Shown here in pieces: positions 8,517 through 16,216 of a DNA stretch of 40,675 nt. The notes below the pieces were generated by a model that saw only the letters and a list, made by a program, of their open reading frames with translations, searched no databases and was not told the DNA's origin. The position numbers and the translations under genes were made by a program. How positions within the stretch are numbered: position 1 is the first letter of the stretch; every line of letters begins with the position of its first letter. Source of the stretch: Saprospirales bacterium. GTDB lineage: Bacteria; Bacteroidota; Bacteroidia; Chitinophagales; Saprospiraceae. The stretch is taken from assembly GCA_007695035.1 (NCBI GenBank), contig REEO01000032.1, forward strand, positions 1 to 40,675, in the 5' to 3' direction.

Positions 8517-8524
8517 CAAAGTTA
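8517..8524 (-). promoter_or_regulatory. -7 box (TAACTTTG) for the serine hydrolase gene
   Basis: Exact TAnnTTTG match on the minus strand, 36 bases upstream of the start at 8481. Confidence 0.45.
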
Positions 8525-9047
8525 AGCTATTCCACCACCTGAACTGTAGATTATCGACCAGCATCGAGAAAAATAATACAAGCGAATCTTTCCTGCCTAA
8601 AATTATTCTACGACGGTTTCTCCTAATTTAACATGCATCCTAATTTTCCGAAAAACCTACCTTTTTACTTGCCATTATGCATGTATTGTTTTTTCGGTTT
8701 CACCCACATAATCTCCTCTATATTATAATGAATATGTTCCAGTACACTAAGTTCTTGTGAGATTAAAAGCCATTAATACGTCCCAGACTCACCAAGTTAA
8801 AACTACTTTCTAGTCCACCACACAGCCACTGAGATCATATGGACATTGCCACAAAGAATCATCCCTGCAACCCCGTAAAGAGGGACGATTATAACTTTAC
8901 AAAAGAAATCCAAAAACTCAGAAGAGGGGACATTATGTAAATGGATCAGCATGCACAAGCACCGAAACATTTCCTGAAACCCTTTCACTGACGTAGCACT
9001 AATTGAGTAAGTTACGTAATTCTGACTATTCCCAGTTCTCCATTTAG

Positions 9048-9055
9048 TACTTTTG
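9048..9055 (+). promoter_or_regulatory. -7 box (TACTTTTG) for the DsbA-like gene
   Basis: Exact TAnnTTTG match 58 bases upstream of the start at 9113. It falls inside the upstream extension of the reading frame, supporting the internal start. Confidence 0.45.
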
Positions 9056-9112
9056 CACACTCATTTGATCAACATAAGACGGAGGGCAATCCGTTATACA
9101 GAAAACCATAGT

Positions 9113-9805
9113 ATGAAGTCAGTTTTTTTGTTGTTAGCAGCGTCTTTACTTATAGGGGCAACTCCTTTAAAAGCCGGGGACGAAGAGAGGTTGTATTACA
9201 TCTTTGATCCCCTCTGTGGTTGGTGCTTTGCCTTTGGGGAGCAGATGGATAGAATAGCAGCTCAGTATGGCTCACAGATGGAGATCAGGGTGCTTTCGGG
9301 CGGTATGATTACCGGTGAACGGGTAGGGCCCCTGAGTGAATCTGCGGAGTACATCAAAGAGGCCTACAAAACGGTGGAAGAACAAACTGGTGTAGAGTTT
9401 GGCCAACCATTTTTGGACCATTTGTACAATGACGGGAGCCATATTTTTTCCTCCCTGGAACCGTCCATTGCGCTTGTGGTGATGAAGGAATTGGCGCCTC
9501 AGCACGCACTGGATTTTGCCCACGACCTCCAAAAGGCTGTCTATGTGGATGGCTTGCCCCCTGCTGACTTTGAATCTTACGTCTCCTATGCCGAAAATTA
9601 CGGGGTCTCCAGAGAGGAATTTCTTGAAAAGTGCCGGGACCCGGATATGAAGCACAGAGCAGAGGTGGAATTTACCCTGGCGGCGAACCTCGGCGCCACA
9701 GGATTCCCGACCATTTTATACTACAATGGACAGGAACTCCAAATTATCAGCAGGGGATACCTGCCCGCCAATGAAATTGCCAACAGGATCAATGCGGTCC
9801 GATAA
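9113..9805 (+). CDS. Exported DsbA-family (COG3531-like) disulfide oxidoreductase
   Basis: 230 residues from ATG at 9113, chosen because it begins a clear signal peptide (MKSVFLLLAASLLIGATPLKA). The frame is open to 9053, but a promoter box lies in that part. The thioredoxin-fold active site is DPLCGWCFAF with Cys35 and Cys38. The helical insertion covers about residues 70-175. The cis-proline loop is GFPTILYYNG near 200-209. The CGWC centre matches the group of predicted protein-disulfide isomerases related to FrnE rather than classical DsbA (CPHC). It would form, break or shuffle disulfides in periplasmic proteins. The redox partner is unknown. A candidate terminator follows, and the gene converges with the lytic transglycosylase. 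Confidence 0.88.
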   Translation: MKSVFLLLAASLLIGATPLKAGDEERLYYIFDPLCGWCFAFGEQMDRIAAQYGSQMEIRVLSGGMITGERVGPLSESAEYIKEAYKTVEEQTGVEFGQPFLDHLYNDGSHIFSSLEPSIALVVMKELAPQHALDFAHDLQKAVYVDGLPPADFESYVSYAENYGVSREEFLEKCRDPDMKHRAEVEFTLAANLGATGFPTILYYNGQELQIISRGYLPANEIANRINAVR

Positions 9806-9814
9806 ACTGCTTTA

Positions 9815-9833
9815 GCCTTTTTAAAAAAAGGGC
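9815..9833. terminator. Candidate bidirectional terminator between convergent genes
   Basis: A stretch GCCTTTTT...AAAAAGGGC that is nearly self-complementary lies between the ends of the DsbA-like gene (9805) and the transglycosylase gene (9846). Its stem is mostly A-T and the loop is very small, so it is a weak candidate supported mainly by position. Confidence 0.35.
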
Positions 9834-9845
9834 ACAGACTGCCGG

Positions 9846-10817
9846 TCACTCAGCAAAATCGCCCTCATCCAAATTATCCTGAATGGGGACTTTGATCTCG
9901 TAAGTCCTGTTTCTCGCATTGTTCAAAGAACCGCTGATCAGCCACGGGTTATAGACTTTTAGCATGCGGTAGGAAATACCGTGCTCAGCGGCAAAATCCC
10001 CGAGATTGGGAATGGCTTGATCGACCCTCACGTATTTGACGTCTTCAAACACCGGGTACATTTCATCCTCTTCGATGAAAAAGCCGTATTGCTCGCGATT
10101 TTCCAGTATTTCCTTAAAGGCCAGTATTCTGAATACATAGCGGTTGGTCTCCTCAAATAAATTCAGGTCGTAGTAGTTATCGGCGCGTTGGTCTTTCAAA
10201 AAGCGCTTCAGCCGGGGGCCTCCCATGTTGTAAGCCGCCGCGGCTAGCGTCCAACTCCCGAATTCCTCGTAGTACTCGCGTATGTATTGACAAGCGGCCC
10301 GGGTCGCCTTTTCATAGTGGTAGCGCTCATCTACTTCAGAATTGATCTCCAGTCCGTATCCCCTGCCCGTATTGCTCAGAAATTGCCATATTCCCTTGGC
10401 TCCGGCGGGAGAAGTCACATTTCTGAGGTTGCTCTCCGCCATCGCCAGGTATTTAAAATCATCGGGTATGCCCTCTTCTTCCAGGATAGGCTCTATAATG
10501 TCAAAAAAGCGCCTTGCCATTTTTATGTTCAGGGTGGTACTTGAGTGCCAGTAGGAATTGACGAGCAACTCCCGCTCCAATCGCTCCCGCACGTCGAAAC
10601 TTTCCACAGGGACGCGCTCCCCGGCAAACTCGTAGTGGTCTTTGAGGCCAATCGATCTGATTTGCTGGGGAACCATGGTGCCCATCGCACCAATATTGGC
10701 CATTTCTCGCTGTATTTTTTGCTCCTCGCCCTTATCCGTGGAAAGGTAGGATGACAGGAGTAACAACAGCAAAATGGACGAAAGAGAGATGTTGAAAATA
10801 GTGAGACCTTTGTTCAT
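9846..10817 (-). CDS. Membrane-anchored lytic murein transglycosylase, MltD-like
   Basis: 323 residues with an N-terminal membrane segment or signal anchor (IFNISLSSILLLLLLSSYL, 8-26). The SLT domain spans about 95-225. It has the catalytic glutamate Glu128 in LAMAESNLRN, the SPAGAKGIWQFL motif (136-147), and AAAAYNMGG (192-200). It cleaves the MurNAc-GlcNAc bond of peptidoglycan, forming 1,6-anhydroMurNAc. The C-terminal part (YVRVDQAIPNLGDFAAEHG, LKVYNPWLI) resembles a LysM-like wall-binding module, as in MltD. It is last of the scpB - DUF2480 - transglycosylase run, starting 24 bases after the DUF2480 gene. Confidence 0.9.
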   Translation of the reverse strand: MNKGLTIFNISLSSILLLLLLSSYLSTDKGEEQKIQREMANIGAMGTMVPQQIRSIGLKDHYEFAGERVPVESFDVRERLERELLVNSYWHSSTTLNIKMARRFFDIIEPILEEEGIPDDFKYLAMAESNLRNVTSPAGAKGIWQFLSNTGRGYGLEINSEVDERYHYEKATRAACQYIREYYEEFGSWTLAAAAYNMGGPRLKRFLKDQRADNYYDLNLFEETNRYVFRILAFKEILENREQYGFFIEEDEMYPVFEDVKYVRVDQAIPNLGDFAAEHGISYRMLKVYNPWLISGSLNNARNRTYEIKVPIQDNLDEGDFAE

Positions 10818-10841
10818 GACAGTTTTTTTAGAACTATGGAA

Positions 10842-11378
10842 TTATCTGCGTTTTCTACTTACCGGCTTCTTGTAAACTGGGACATTGGAACAGGCTTCTC
10901 CGTACATCAGAGACTTTACCACAGGCCGCAATTTTTCCGTGACCAGCATGTAAATGCCCTGCGGTATTTTTTTGGTTGAACACCCCTTTACCAGAATCCG
11001 CCTGTCTTCGAAGTCCCCGGGATTCAAATTTTGTTCCAAATTTCTAACCATCGTTTTATCAATGGCCTCTTCTTTGGAACCAAAAGCATGGACTGAGCCG
11101 GCCTCCAGTAGTTTTTTTGATATCAGCATGTACGCCCAGGGTGGAACAATGGCGTCGGTCGAGCAGATGACATTGACGTTTTTATCTGCGTACTGGTCCC
11201 AATTCTCCTCACTCACTTTTTGGCGAAATTCTTTTTCCTTCAGAATGAGTCCCTTGAATAGAAAATCGGCCATGTCGATCTCGACCCACTCCTCCCCGGG
11301 ATGAAAATTTTCCAGTTCCAGTGTAATGAGCCCACTTTGAGCCACCTTATTTACCAGCGGTGCATCTTGTGTTTTCAT
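10842..11378 (-). CDS. DUF2480 family protein
   Basis: 178 residues, no signal peptide or membrane segment, so cytoplasmic. Recognised by the N-terminal pattern VNKVAQSGLITLELE, then DMADFLFKGLILKEKEFR (35-52) and ICSTDAIVPPWAYMLI (71-86), all characteristic of the DUF2480 family found almost only in Bacteroidota. A cysteine-containing KGCSTKKIPQGIYMLV motif lies near 130-145. The function is unknown. It sits 60 bases downstream of scpB and 24 bases upstream of the lytic transglycosylase on the same strand, so the three are probably co-transcribed. The basic tail (KKPVSRKRR) is unusual. Confidence 0.85.
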   Translation of the reverse strand: MKTQDAPLVNKVAQSGLITLELENFHPGEEWVEIDMADFLFKGLILKEKEFRQKVSEENWDQYADKNVNVICSTDAIVPPWAYMLISKKLLEAGSVHAFGSKEEAIDKTMVRNLEQNLNPGDFEDRRILVKGCSTKKIPQGIYMLVTEKLRPVVKSLMYGEACSNVPVYKKPVSRKRR

Positions 11379-11438
11379 GTAAAAATGATTTTATGTATTT
11401 ATAAATGGGATCTTCGAACTACCATTTTTTTCAGGCAT

Positions 11439-12050
11439 TCAAGGGTGTTCCCCGGGTTTTGATTCTTTTTCAACATCAGCTTCCACAGGGGCGGGTTCTC
11501 CAATACTTCCACCCTCTTTTTCGGGCATCAACTCCCTTAATTTGGGGAGGTCTTTTATATTCCTTAAACCGAAGTATTCCAGAAAGCGTTCAGAGGTTTT
11601 GTACAAAAGTGGTCTCCCCACGTCTTCGGACCTTCCTGCTATGGCGATTAGCTCTTTTTCGAGCAGCTTTTGAATGATGTAGTCCGAGCTGACTCCCCTG
11701 ATGCTACTGATATCCGCTCTGGTAACCGGCTGCTTGTAGGCCACAATGGCAAGGGTTTCCAGGGCCGTTTTGGTGAGTTTTTTTCTGCTGCTCAGTTTTA
11801 GGTGCTCGGAAATAATGTGGTGGTACTCCGGCTTGCTCATAAACAGATAGCCGTTGTTCATCTCCACTATGCTGAAAGCGCAATCCCCGTTTTCGTACTT
11901 CTCCATCAACCGGTCCAGCGCCGCTTCCATCTGTTCCGTGGGAATATCGGTTTTAAACTCACTGCTGAATAACTTCCTCAAATGATCAAACCCAACCGGC
12001 TCCTCCGAGGAAAATATCACACTCTCTATGTATAAATCCAGTTTGTCCAC
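11439..12050 (-). CDS. scpB: Segregation and condensation protein B
   Basis: 203 residues. Two winged-helix domains occupy about 1-85 and 90-165. The family-typical core is LTKTALETLAIVAYKQPVTR (92-111), followed by IRGVSSDYIIQKLLEKELI and GRPLLYKTSERFLEYFGL. ScpB binds ScpA as a dimer and with it regulates the SMC ATPase during chromosome compaction and segregation. scpA and smc are not in the window. The start is most likely GTG at 12048-12050, because an in-frame stop lies immediately upstream and the family N-terminus (LDLYIESVIFSSEEPV) begins there. The C-terminal tail after residue 175 is variable. Confidence 0.93.
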   Translation of the reverse strand: MDKLDLYIESVIFSSEEPVGFDHLRKLFSSEFKTDIPTEQMEAALDRLMEKYENGDCAFSIVEMNNGYLFMSKPEYHHIISEHLKLSSRKKLTKTALETLAIVAYKQPVTRADISSIRGVSSDYIIQKLLEKELIAIAGRSEDVGRPLLYKTSERFLEYFGLRNIKDLPKLRELMPEKEGGSIGEPAPVEADVEKESKPGEHP

Positions 12051-12320
12051 TATTCAGTTTTTTTGTGACCGAGAGGGGGATTTCATGCTGCACTTGCACA
12101 TTTTCCACTCTTCAATGGGGATAAACAAACTACCCGCTCAGCCCACTATTATCAATTGAAAAAGCCAATTGGCATCTGTCGCCGAGATTATCTACTGGCC
12201 ATTGGTTTCCACTTAACTTCTGCAAATAACGCGAAGATATTAAGCATGATGCAGAAATGGAAGATTTAACGCAATTGATGTTTGCCCCATGCGCAATTTT
12301 CAATGCCAGAACTTTGTCTC

Positions 12321-12335
12321 ACCCCTTCAGGGTGA
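12321..12335. repeat. CCTGAAGGG palindromic repeat, reverse orientation
   Basis: ACCCCTTCAGGGTGA. Its reverse complement contains CACCCTGAAGGGGT, the core also seen at 23463-23479, 26105-26121 and 26236-26253. A variant, GCCCTTTCAGGGC, lies at 12385-12397. All copies are intergenic. Confidence 0.55.
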
Positions 12336-12490
12336 TAGATAATTTATGGCTTTTGGCGCCTACAAGCTAACGCTTTTTTGTTCTGCCCTTTCAGGGCGTT
12401 TTCTTAGGCTCTAATGACGAATAAGTTTGCACTCACAAAGACAAGCAGGATGTTTTTCGGACTTTTAAGTTGCTATTAAACCTAATCAAC

Positions 12491-12549
12491 TGACCCCAGC
12501 GGGGTCATACAACCATACGATAGCTTTGTCCCCAAAGCTTTGGGGGGGT
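12491..12549. repeat. GACCCC/GGGGTC + AAAGCTTT dispersed repeat unit, best copy
   Basis: The unit starts with hairpin TGACCCC-AGC-GGGGTCA (12491-12507), continues with a spacer containing CATACAAC and CGATAGCTTTG, and ends with the perfect palindrome CCCCAAAGCTTTGGGG (12530-12545). A diverged copy with the same order lies at 25971-26026, and partial copies lie at 23424-23444 and 26150-26163. Confidence 0.6.
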
Positions 12550-12557
12550 GGGGATTG

Positions 12558-12608
12558 TTACTTTTTGTACTTGCCCCCAATCCTTTGGTGGATCAAGACA
12601 AAAAGTAA
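12558..12608. repeat. Palindromic element, TTACTTTTTG family, copy 2
   Basis: TTACTTTTTGT (12558-12568) and its exact reverse complement ACAAAAAGTAA (12598-12608) flank 29 bases. The arms extend imperfectly inward (CTTG and CAAG). The arms match copy 1 at 1844-1872. Confidence 0.6.
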
Positions 12609-12786
12609 TACCAATCATAAAGACGTCCTTCAACAGATATTTTAGTAATCAATAAACTTGTTACCAAGAGAACTCTTATAAGTTGTTTTCAACCAGGTTT
12701 TGTGGGTAGGCTTGATCCATTGTTTAAACCTGTTGTTGTTGTTAATAATAAAAAAAACAGTGGGGTGATATAACAATCCGGGTGGT

Positions 12787-13149
12787 TTAAGTCAAAACCA
12801 GATACAAAATAACCCCTACAAACAAAAAGAACAATGCGAGAAGAACAATAGTATAAAACATATACCTAACCTCCCGGGTGGCCCGCTTTTTGTTCAATGG
12901 AGTATCCACCCTCTTATTGATTCTGAATTCATAGGTGAATTTATTGTCCCCCTCCTTGTGGAGTTTCACCTCGCAGAACTCTTCGTTGATAAAAAAGGAG
13001 TAGATTTTGGGCTTTTTTACCAGAAAGTCAATCAGCAGGATTTTGGCATTGCAATAGATCAACAGATTTCCAGAGGTGGGGCCGTGGTATATACCCACTT
13101 TGTGCCGCCCACCCTGCTCATCCAAAAATATCCAATTGTGATGGTTCAA
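12787..13149 (-). CDS. Small hypothetical membrane protein, 120 aa
   Basis: The N-terminal 90 residues are soluble with beta-type alternation (HNWIFLDEQGGRHKVGIYHG, NLLIYCNAKILLIDFLV). One membrane segment lies at about 96-118 (YMFYTIVLLALFFLFVGVILYLV), giving a tail-anchored layout, with a basic stretch just before it (NKKRATREVR). There is no ATG in the right place. TTG at 13147-13149 is the likeliest start, because an in-frame stop lies 30 bases upstream with no ATG or GTG between. The family is not recognised. It is a lone gene between the repeat cluster and the divergent lipoprotein gene. Confidence 0.6.
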   Translation of the reverse strand: MNHHNWIFLDEQGGRHKVGIYHGPTSGNLLIYCNAKILLIDFLVKKPKIYSFFINEEFCEVKLHKEGDNKFTYEFRINKRVDTPLNKKRATREVRYMFYTIVLLALFFLFVGVILYLVLT

Positions 13150-13461
13150 TCCTATGCTTTTAATGTTCGATCCATCGACTTATGCGACCGGTCGATTCAA
13201 TTCCTGTTTATTGCTTAATTAATTAACGCCCCATAACCCCAAAATGTTAAATAACTGGCAAAAGCAGTCCATGGTAGATAGCTTAGCGCTATTTGCCGGT
13301 TGCTTTGGATAGTGGAAGAATGGGCTTTGGCTAAAAAATTGTTGGACTTTATTTATTTTTTATTTGTTTATCCTGGAAATTAATTCAGATTAAATGAGTA
13401 GCACTATTTCGAACCAAAGACCCCTCCCGGAGGTTATGTTTGATGTAATAAACAAAAGAAA
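13150..13461. other. Short non-coding divergent promoter region
   Basis: About 310 AT-rich bases between divergent genes. I see no gene and no exact -7 box. A short frame at 12958-13218 is antisense to the small membrane protein and is not credible. Confidence 0.4.
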
Positions 13462-14406
13462 ATGGTCGCTTCTACCTGTTTTCGGACAGTATTTCTTAGT
13501 TTAATCACCGGTCTGATGATTGTCGGATTTCAGTCTTGCAGGAGCGCTGCAGACGAGGCCCATCAGATTGTCATAGAAACCGATGATGCATTTGCGGATA
13601 AGTGGTATGCCGGAACTGCTGAGATTACTACCTATAAAATGACTCAGGGCCATTACGGAGACCAGTACCCGGCTGTGGTCACCCTGATTTTTGTCACCGA
13701 GGATTTTGATGCAAATAAACACGTCAAACCCGATCACCCCGGGGAGGAGAGCCAGGAGTTGATTACAGTGCTTAAGCTCAATAAGGAAAAGCGCTTTCTC
13801 ACTGGCATTTACCCTTACACCATGATTACCTCGGTTTTTTCTCCCATTACAGGGGACTTCCAGGGAAGAGCACTTAAAGTGACGAGTTCGTCCCTGGAGT
13901 GGTGTGGTCAGACGTTTACTCAGTGGAATCGGGAGTCCGATAGAGGGTGGCTCAACAGGAGCTTTTCTTATTTTGAAAGGCAGGGAGACCAGACTTTCAA
14001 TTTTCCGGATATTTGGTTGGAGGACGAACTCTGGACCCTTTTAAGAATGGACCCCGAACAACTCCCACAGGACAGTTTTAAAATCATAGCCGGAAATATG
14101 AATTTGAGGGAGCGGGTGGCCAATCCGACCGTGAAAACAGCAACGGCTTCGCACAGGGTGGTCAATGACTCCATTTCCCGCTACGAATTGAGAATCTCTG
14201 AACCCAACCGCAGACTCAGGATAGATTATCGAAGCGATTTTCCCCACCAAATTACAGGATGGGAGGAGGAGTTTTTCCGGCACAATGAAAAGGTGGTGCA
14301 CCGGGCTGAAAAATACCGATCCATCCACATTGCATACTGGGAACACAACGCACTGCTGGATAGTGTCCTCTTTAAAGAACTTATGCCCCACGGATTTGTT
14401 AACTAA
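13462..14406 (+). CDS. Conserved lipoprotein of unknown function (often mislabelled Maf)
   Basis: 314 residues. The signal peptide ends in a lipobox-like FQSC (cysteine at residue 26), so it is probably a lipoprotein. The mature part is mostly beta-rich: DKWYAGTAEITTYKMTQGHYGD, VTLIFVTEDFDANKHVKPD, then LKLNKEKRFLTGIYPYTMITSVF and LKVTSSSLEWCGQTFTQWN. This pattern matches a Bacteroidota family I recall being labelled 'septum formation inhibitor Maf' by automatic annotation. No Maf nucleotide-pyrophosphatase motif (ASxSPRR) is present, so that name should not be used. The role is unknown. It stands 112 bases before msrA on the same strand. Confidence 0.75.
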   Translation: MVASTCFRTVFLSLITGLMIVGFQSCRSAADEAHQIVIETDDAFADKWYAGTAEITTYKMTQGHYGDQYPAVVTLIFVTEDFDANKHVKPDHPGEESQELITVLKLNKEKRFLTGIYPYTMITSVFSPITGDFQGRALKVTSSSLEWCGQTFTQWNRESDRGWLNRSFSYFERQGDQTFNFPDIWLEDELWTLLRMDPEQLPQDSFKIIAGNMNLRERVANPTVKTATASHRVVNDSISRYELRISEPNRRLRIDYRSDFPHQITGWEEEFFRHNEKVVHRAEKYRSIHIAYWEHNALLDSVLFKELMPHGFVN

Positions 14407-14518
14407 GCCTCTAACAAATGTGACAGCAATCGGGAATTACGGTTCATTGAGCAGCTTTTAGCAGGGTGTACACCGGTGATTTTAATTGCTGATAATTGCG
14501 GGTAGAAAACGTTGAATT

Positions 14519-15178
14519 ATGATGATGCGATTTTTGTGGATGTTGTTGATTTTTGGACTACCGCTCAATCAGGCATGCGGTCAGGACCAGCGCATTTTAG
14601 AGATTGTCGAACGTGAGAAAGAATTTTTGCAAAAAACCGAATCCATGGATGATTACGAGCAAATAACCTTCGGCGCCGGTTGTTTTTGGTGTGTGGAGGC
14701 TGTTTTTCAGGAGTTAAAAGGAGTGAAAGCCGCAGTTTCGGGTTACGCCGGAGGCCATGTCAAAAATCCCACGTACCGTGAAGTGGTCAGCGGTAGAACA
14801 GGACATGCAGAGGTGGTGAAGGTCACCTTCGACCCGGATGTTATCCCCCTGCAAACCGTATTGGAGGTCTTTTGGAGTACCCACGATCCCACCACCCTCA
14901 ATCGCCAGGGAGCCGATGTGGGTACGCAGTATCGCTCTGCTGTTTTTTACAATAGCAAAGAGCAGCGCAAAATAGCCCAAAAGTCCAAAGACGAAGTAGC
15001 CACCGAACTCTGGGACGATCCCATAGTAACGGAAATCACCCCCCTGGAAACATTCTACCAGGCCGAAGAATACCATCAAAATTACTACGCCAACAACCCC
15101 GAGCAGGGATATTGCCGGGTGGTGATCAACCCAAAACTCAATAAATTCAGGGAGCGCTTTAAAGATTGGTTGAAATAA
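14519..15178 (+). CDS. msrA: Exported peptide-methionine (S)-S-oxide reductase
   Basis: 219 residues. The catalytic motif GAGCFWCVEAVF is at 52-63, with nucleophile Cys55. The rest of the MsrA core follows: GVKAAVSGYAGGHVKNPTY, GRTGHAEVVKVTFDP, VFWSTHDPTTLNRQGADVGTQYRSAVF and a C-terminal YHQNYYANNPEQGYC. It reduces the S-epimer of methionine sulfoxide in proteins. An N-terminal hydrophobic segment (MMMRFLWMLLIFGLPLNQACGQ) is a signal peptide, possibly with lipidation at the cysteine, so this form works outside the cytoplasm. Three ATG codons start it in tandem, and the first is used here. No msrB is adjacent. Confidence 0.93.
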   Translation: MMMRFLWMLLIFGLPLNQACGQDQRILEIVEREKEFLQKTESMDDYEQITFGAGCFWCVEAVFQELKGVKAAVSGYAGGHVKNPTYREVVSGRTGHAEVVKVTFDPDVIPLQTVLEVFWSTHDPTTLNRQGADVGTQYRSAVFYNSKEQRKIAQKSKDEVATELWDDPIVTEITPLETFYQAEEYHQNYYANNPEQGYCRVVINPKLNKFRERFKDWLK

Positions 15179-15201
15179 GACCTTTAATTGGTGGCCATTG
15201 T

Positions 15202-15209
15202 TATCTTTG
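15202..15209 (+). promoter_or_regulatory. -7 box (TATCTTTG) ahead of the DUF2007 gene
   Basis: Exact TAnnTTTG match lying 24 bases after the msrA stop and 125 bases before the start at 15334. It suggests a fresh transcript for the DUF2007-MOSC pair with a fairly long leader. Confidence 0.4.
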
Positions 15210-15333
15210 TAGCTCAGGCTGCCTTTAAAAAAGTTGTCAACGAAGGCCGCCCGCTTGCAAATTTCAAGAGTTTGTCGCAAACAACCGTGCAATCGGAAGA
15301 TCAATGATTAGGAAACAATAAGACATATAAATT

Positions 15334-15555
15334 ATGAAAGATCCCACAAAAGTATTTGCATCCAATGACCCTGTCAAGACCAAATTGATCCAGGGCCTAT
15401 TAGAGAGAAACGGAATAGAATCCCGCCTGCTGGACCGAAAGGACAGTGCCTACGTCATGCTTGGAGAGGTGGCCGTTTTTGTAGATAAAAAGGACGAGGA
15501 AAAAGCCAGGGACCTGATCGAAAAAACCGACTTCGACGAGGGCGAAGAGGATTGA
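15334..15555 (+). CDS. DUF2007 family small protein
   Basis: 73 residues, cytoplasmic, with a ferredoxin-like beta-alpha-beta pattern: KVFASNDPVKTKLIQGLLERNGIES..., then VMLGEVAVFVDKKDEEKARDLIEK. This matches the DUF2007 (putative signal-transducing protein) family, whose members are short and whose function is not firmly known. The acidic tail (DFDEGEED) is typical. It precedes the MOSC gene by 48 bases on the same strand. Confidence 0.82.
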   Translation: MKDPTKVFASNDPVKTKLIQGLLERNGIESRLLDRKDSAYVMLGEVAVFVDKKDEEKARDLIEKTDFDEGEED

Positions 15556-15603
15556 TTATCGACATGGGTGTCGTGTATCTGATAAGACAGAAAAAGTGGG
15601 TTG

Positions 15604-16062
15604 ATGCACCAAAAAATCACCGGAGAAATCACCTCGATCACCTTGCGCCCGGTTAAAGGAGGAACCCTCAACCGGGTTTCTAAGGCCGAACTCTCGACCG
15701 AAAAAGGGCTCGTGGGCGACCACTATGCAGGTAAAAGTGGCCGCAGGCAGGTGACTCTGATCCTCTCAGAGCATTTACAGGCGATTGCACAAAATTTGAA
15801 TCTCAAATCCATTGACCACGAACAAACCCGGAGGAACCTCCTCGTTTCCGGCCTGAACAGCAATAGCTTTTCCAAAGGAATGAAAATTGCCATTGGAAGC
15901 GATGCGGTAGTCGAAATTACCGGAGACTGCAGACCTTGTGACAGAATGAACAAAACCATCGGCTCAGGTGCTCTCGATGCCATGAAAGGGCTGGGCGGGT
16001 ACACAGCCAGAGTAATTGAAGGCGGCACTTTCCGAACCGGAGATTCTGTCCGGCCGGTCTGA
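15604..16062 (+). CDS. MOSC domain protein
   Basis: 152 residues from ATG at 15604, directly preceded by a TTG codon that could also initiate. The MOSC beta-barrel is recognised from LRPVKGGTLNRVSKAELSTEKGLVGDHYAG (14-43), QVTLILSEHL, RRNLLVSGL, and the conserved cysteine region ITGDCRPCDRM (105-115) with Cys109 and Cys112. The end is YTARVIEGGTFRTGDSV. MOSC proteins handle sulfur for molybdenum-cofactor enzymes or carry Moco-dependent oxidoreductase activity. As a stand-alone domain its exact role is open. It follows DUF2007 and precedes cysS by about 150 bases. Confidence 0.88.
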   Translation: MHQKITGEITSITLRPVKGGTLNRVSKAELSTEKGLVGDHYAGKSGRRQVTLILSEHLQAIAQNLNLKSIDHEQTRRNLLVSGLNSNSFSKGMKIAIGSDAVVEITGDCRPCDRMNKTIGSGALDAMKGLGGYTARVIEGGTFRTGDSVRPV

Positions 16063-16169
16063 TAGTTGGCTTTTCTTCAAAAAACACACCTCAATTGCCG
16101 ATTACATCCGGTCCAAATCTTCTTTTCCCGGAGATCGGTCGAATAATCCGTCCCTTCCCAATATTTCAC

Positions 16170-16177
16170 TAAATTTG
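16170..16177 (+). promoter_or_regulatory. -7 box (TAAATTTG) for cysS
   Basis: Exact TAnnTTTG match 40 bases upstream of the cysS start at 16217. Confidence 0.45.
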
Positions 16178-16216
16178 CCCCCGTTTACATTCAATCATTT
16201 AAAGAGTGAGAGCTAA

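Larger units (their letters stand above)
8482..9112. other. Non-coding stretch between divergent genes
   Basis: About 630 bases separating the minus-strand hydrolase from the plus-strand DsbA-like gene. It holds predicted promoter boxes at 8517-8524 (minus) and 9048-9055 (plus). Short frames inside it lack credible composition. No RNA gene was recognised. Confidence 0.55.
12051..12786. other. Repeat-rich non-coding stretch
   Basis: About 735 bases upstream of scpB without a supported gene. It contains CCTGAAGGG-type palindromes at 12321-12335 and 12385-12397, a GGGGTC/AAAGCTTT unit at 12491-12549, and an inverted repeat of the TTACTTTTTG family at 12558-12608. Together these make it a cluster of dispersed elements. 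Confidence 0.6.

Noticed and set aside
8803-9060. 85-codon minus-strand frame
   Set aside because: Poor composition, unlike neighbouring genes, and sits over a predicted promoter.
12321-12608. Closely spaced palindromes considered as a CRISPR array
   Set aside because: Units differ from one another, spacing is irregular, no constant direct repeat and no cas gene.
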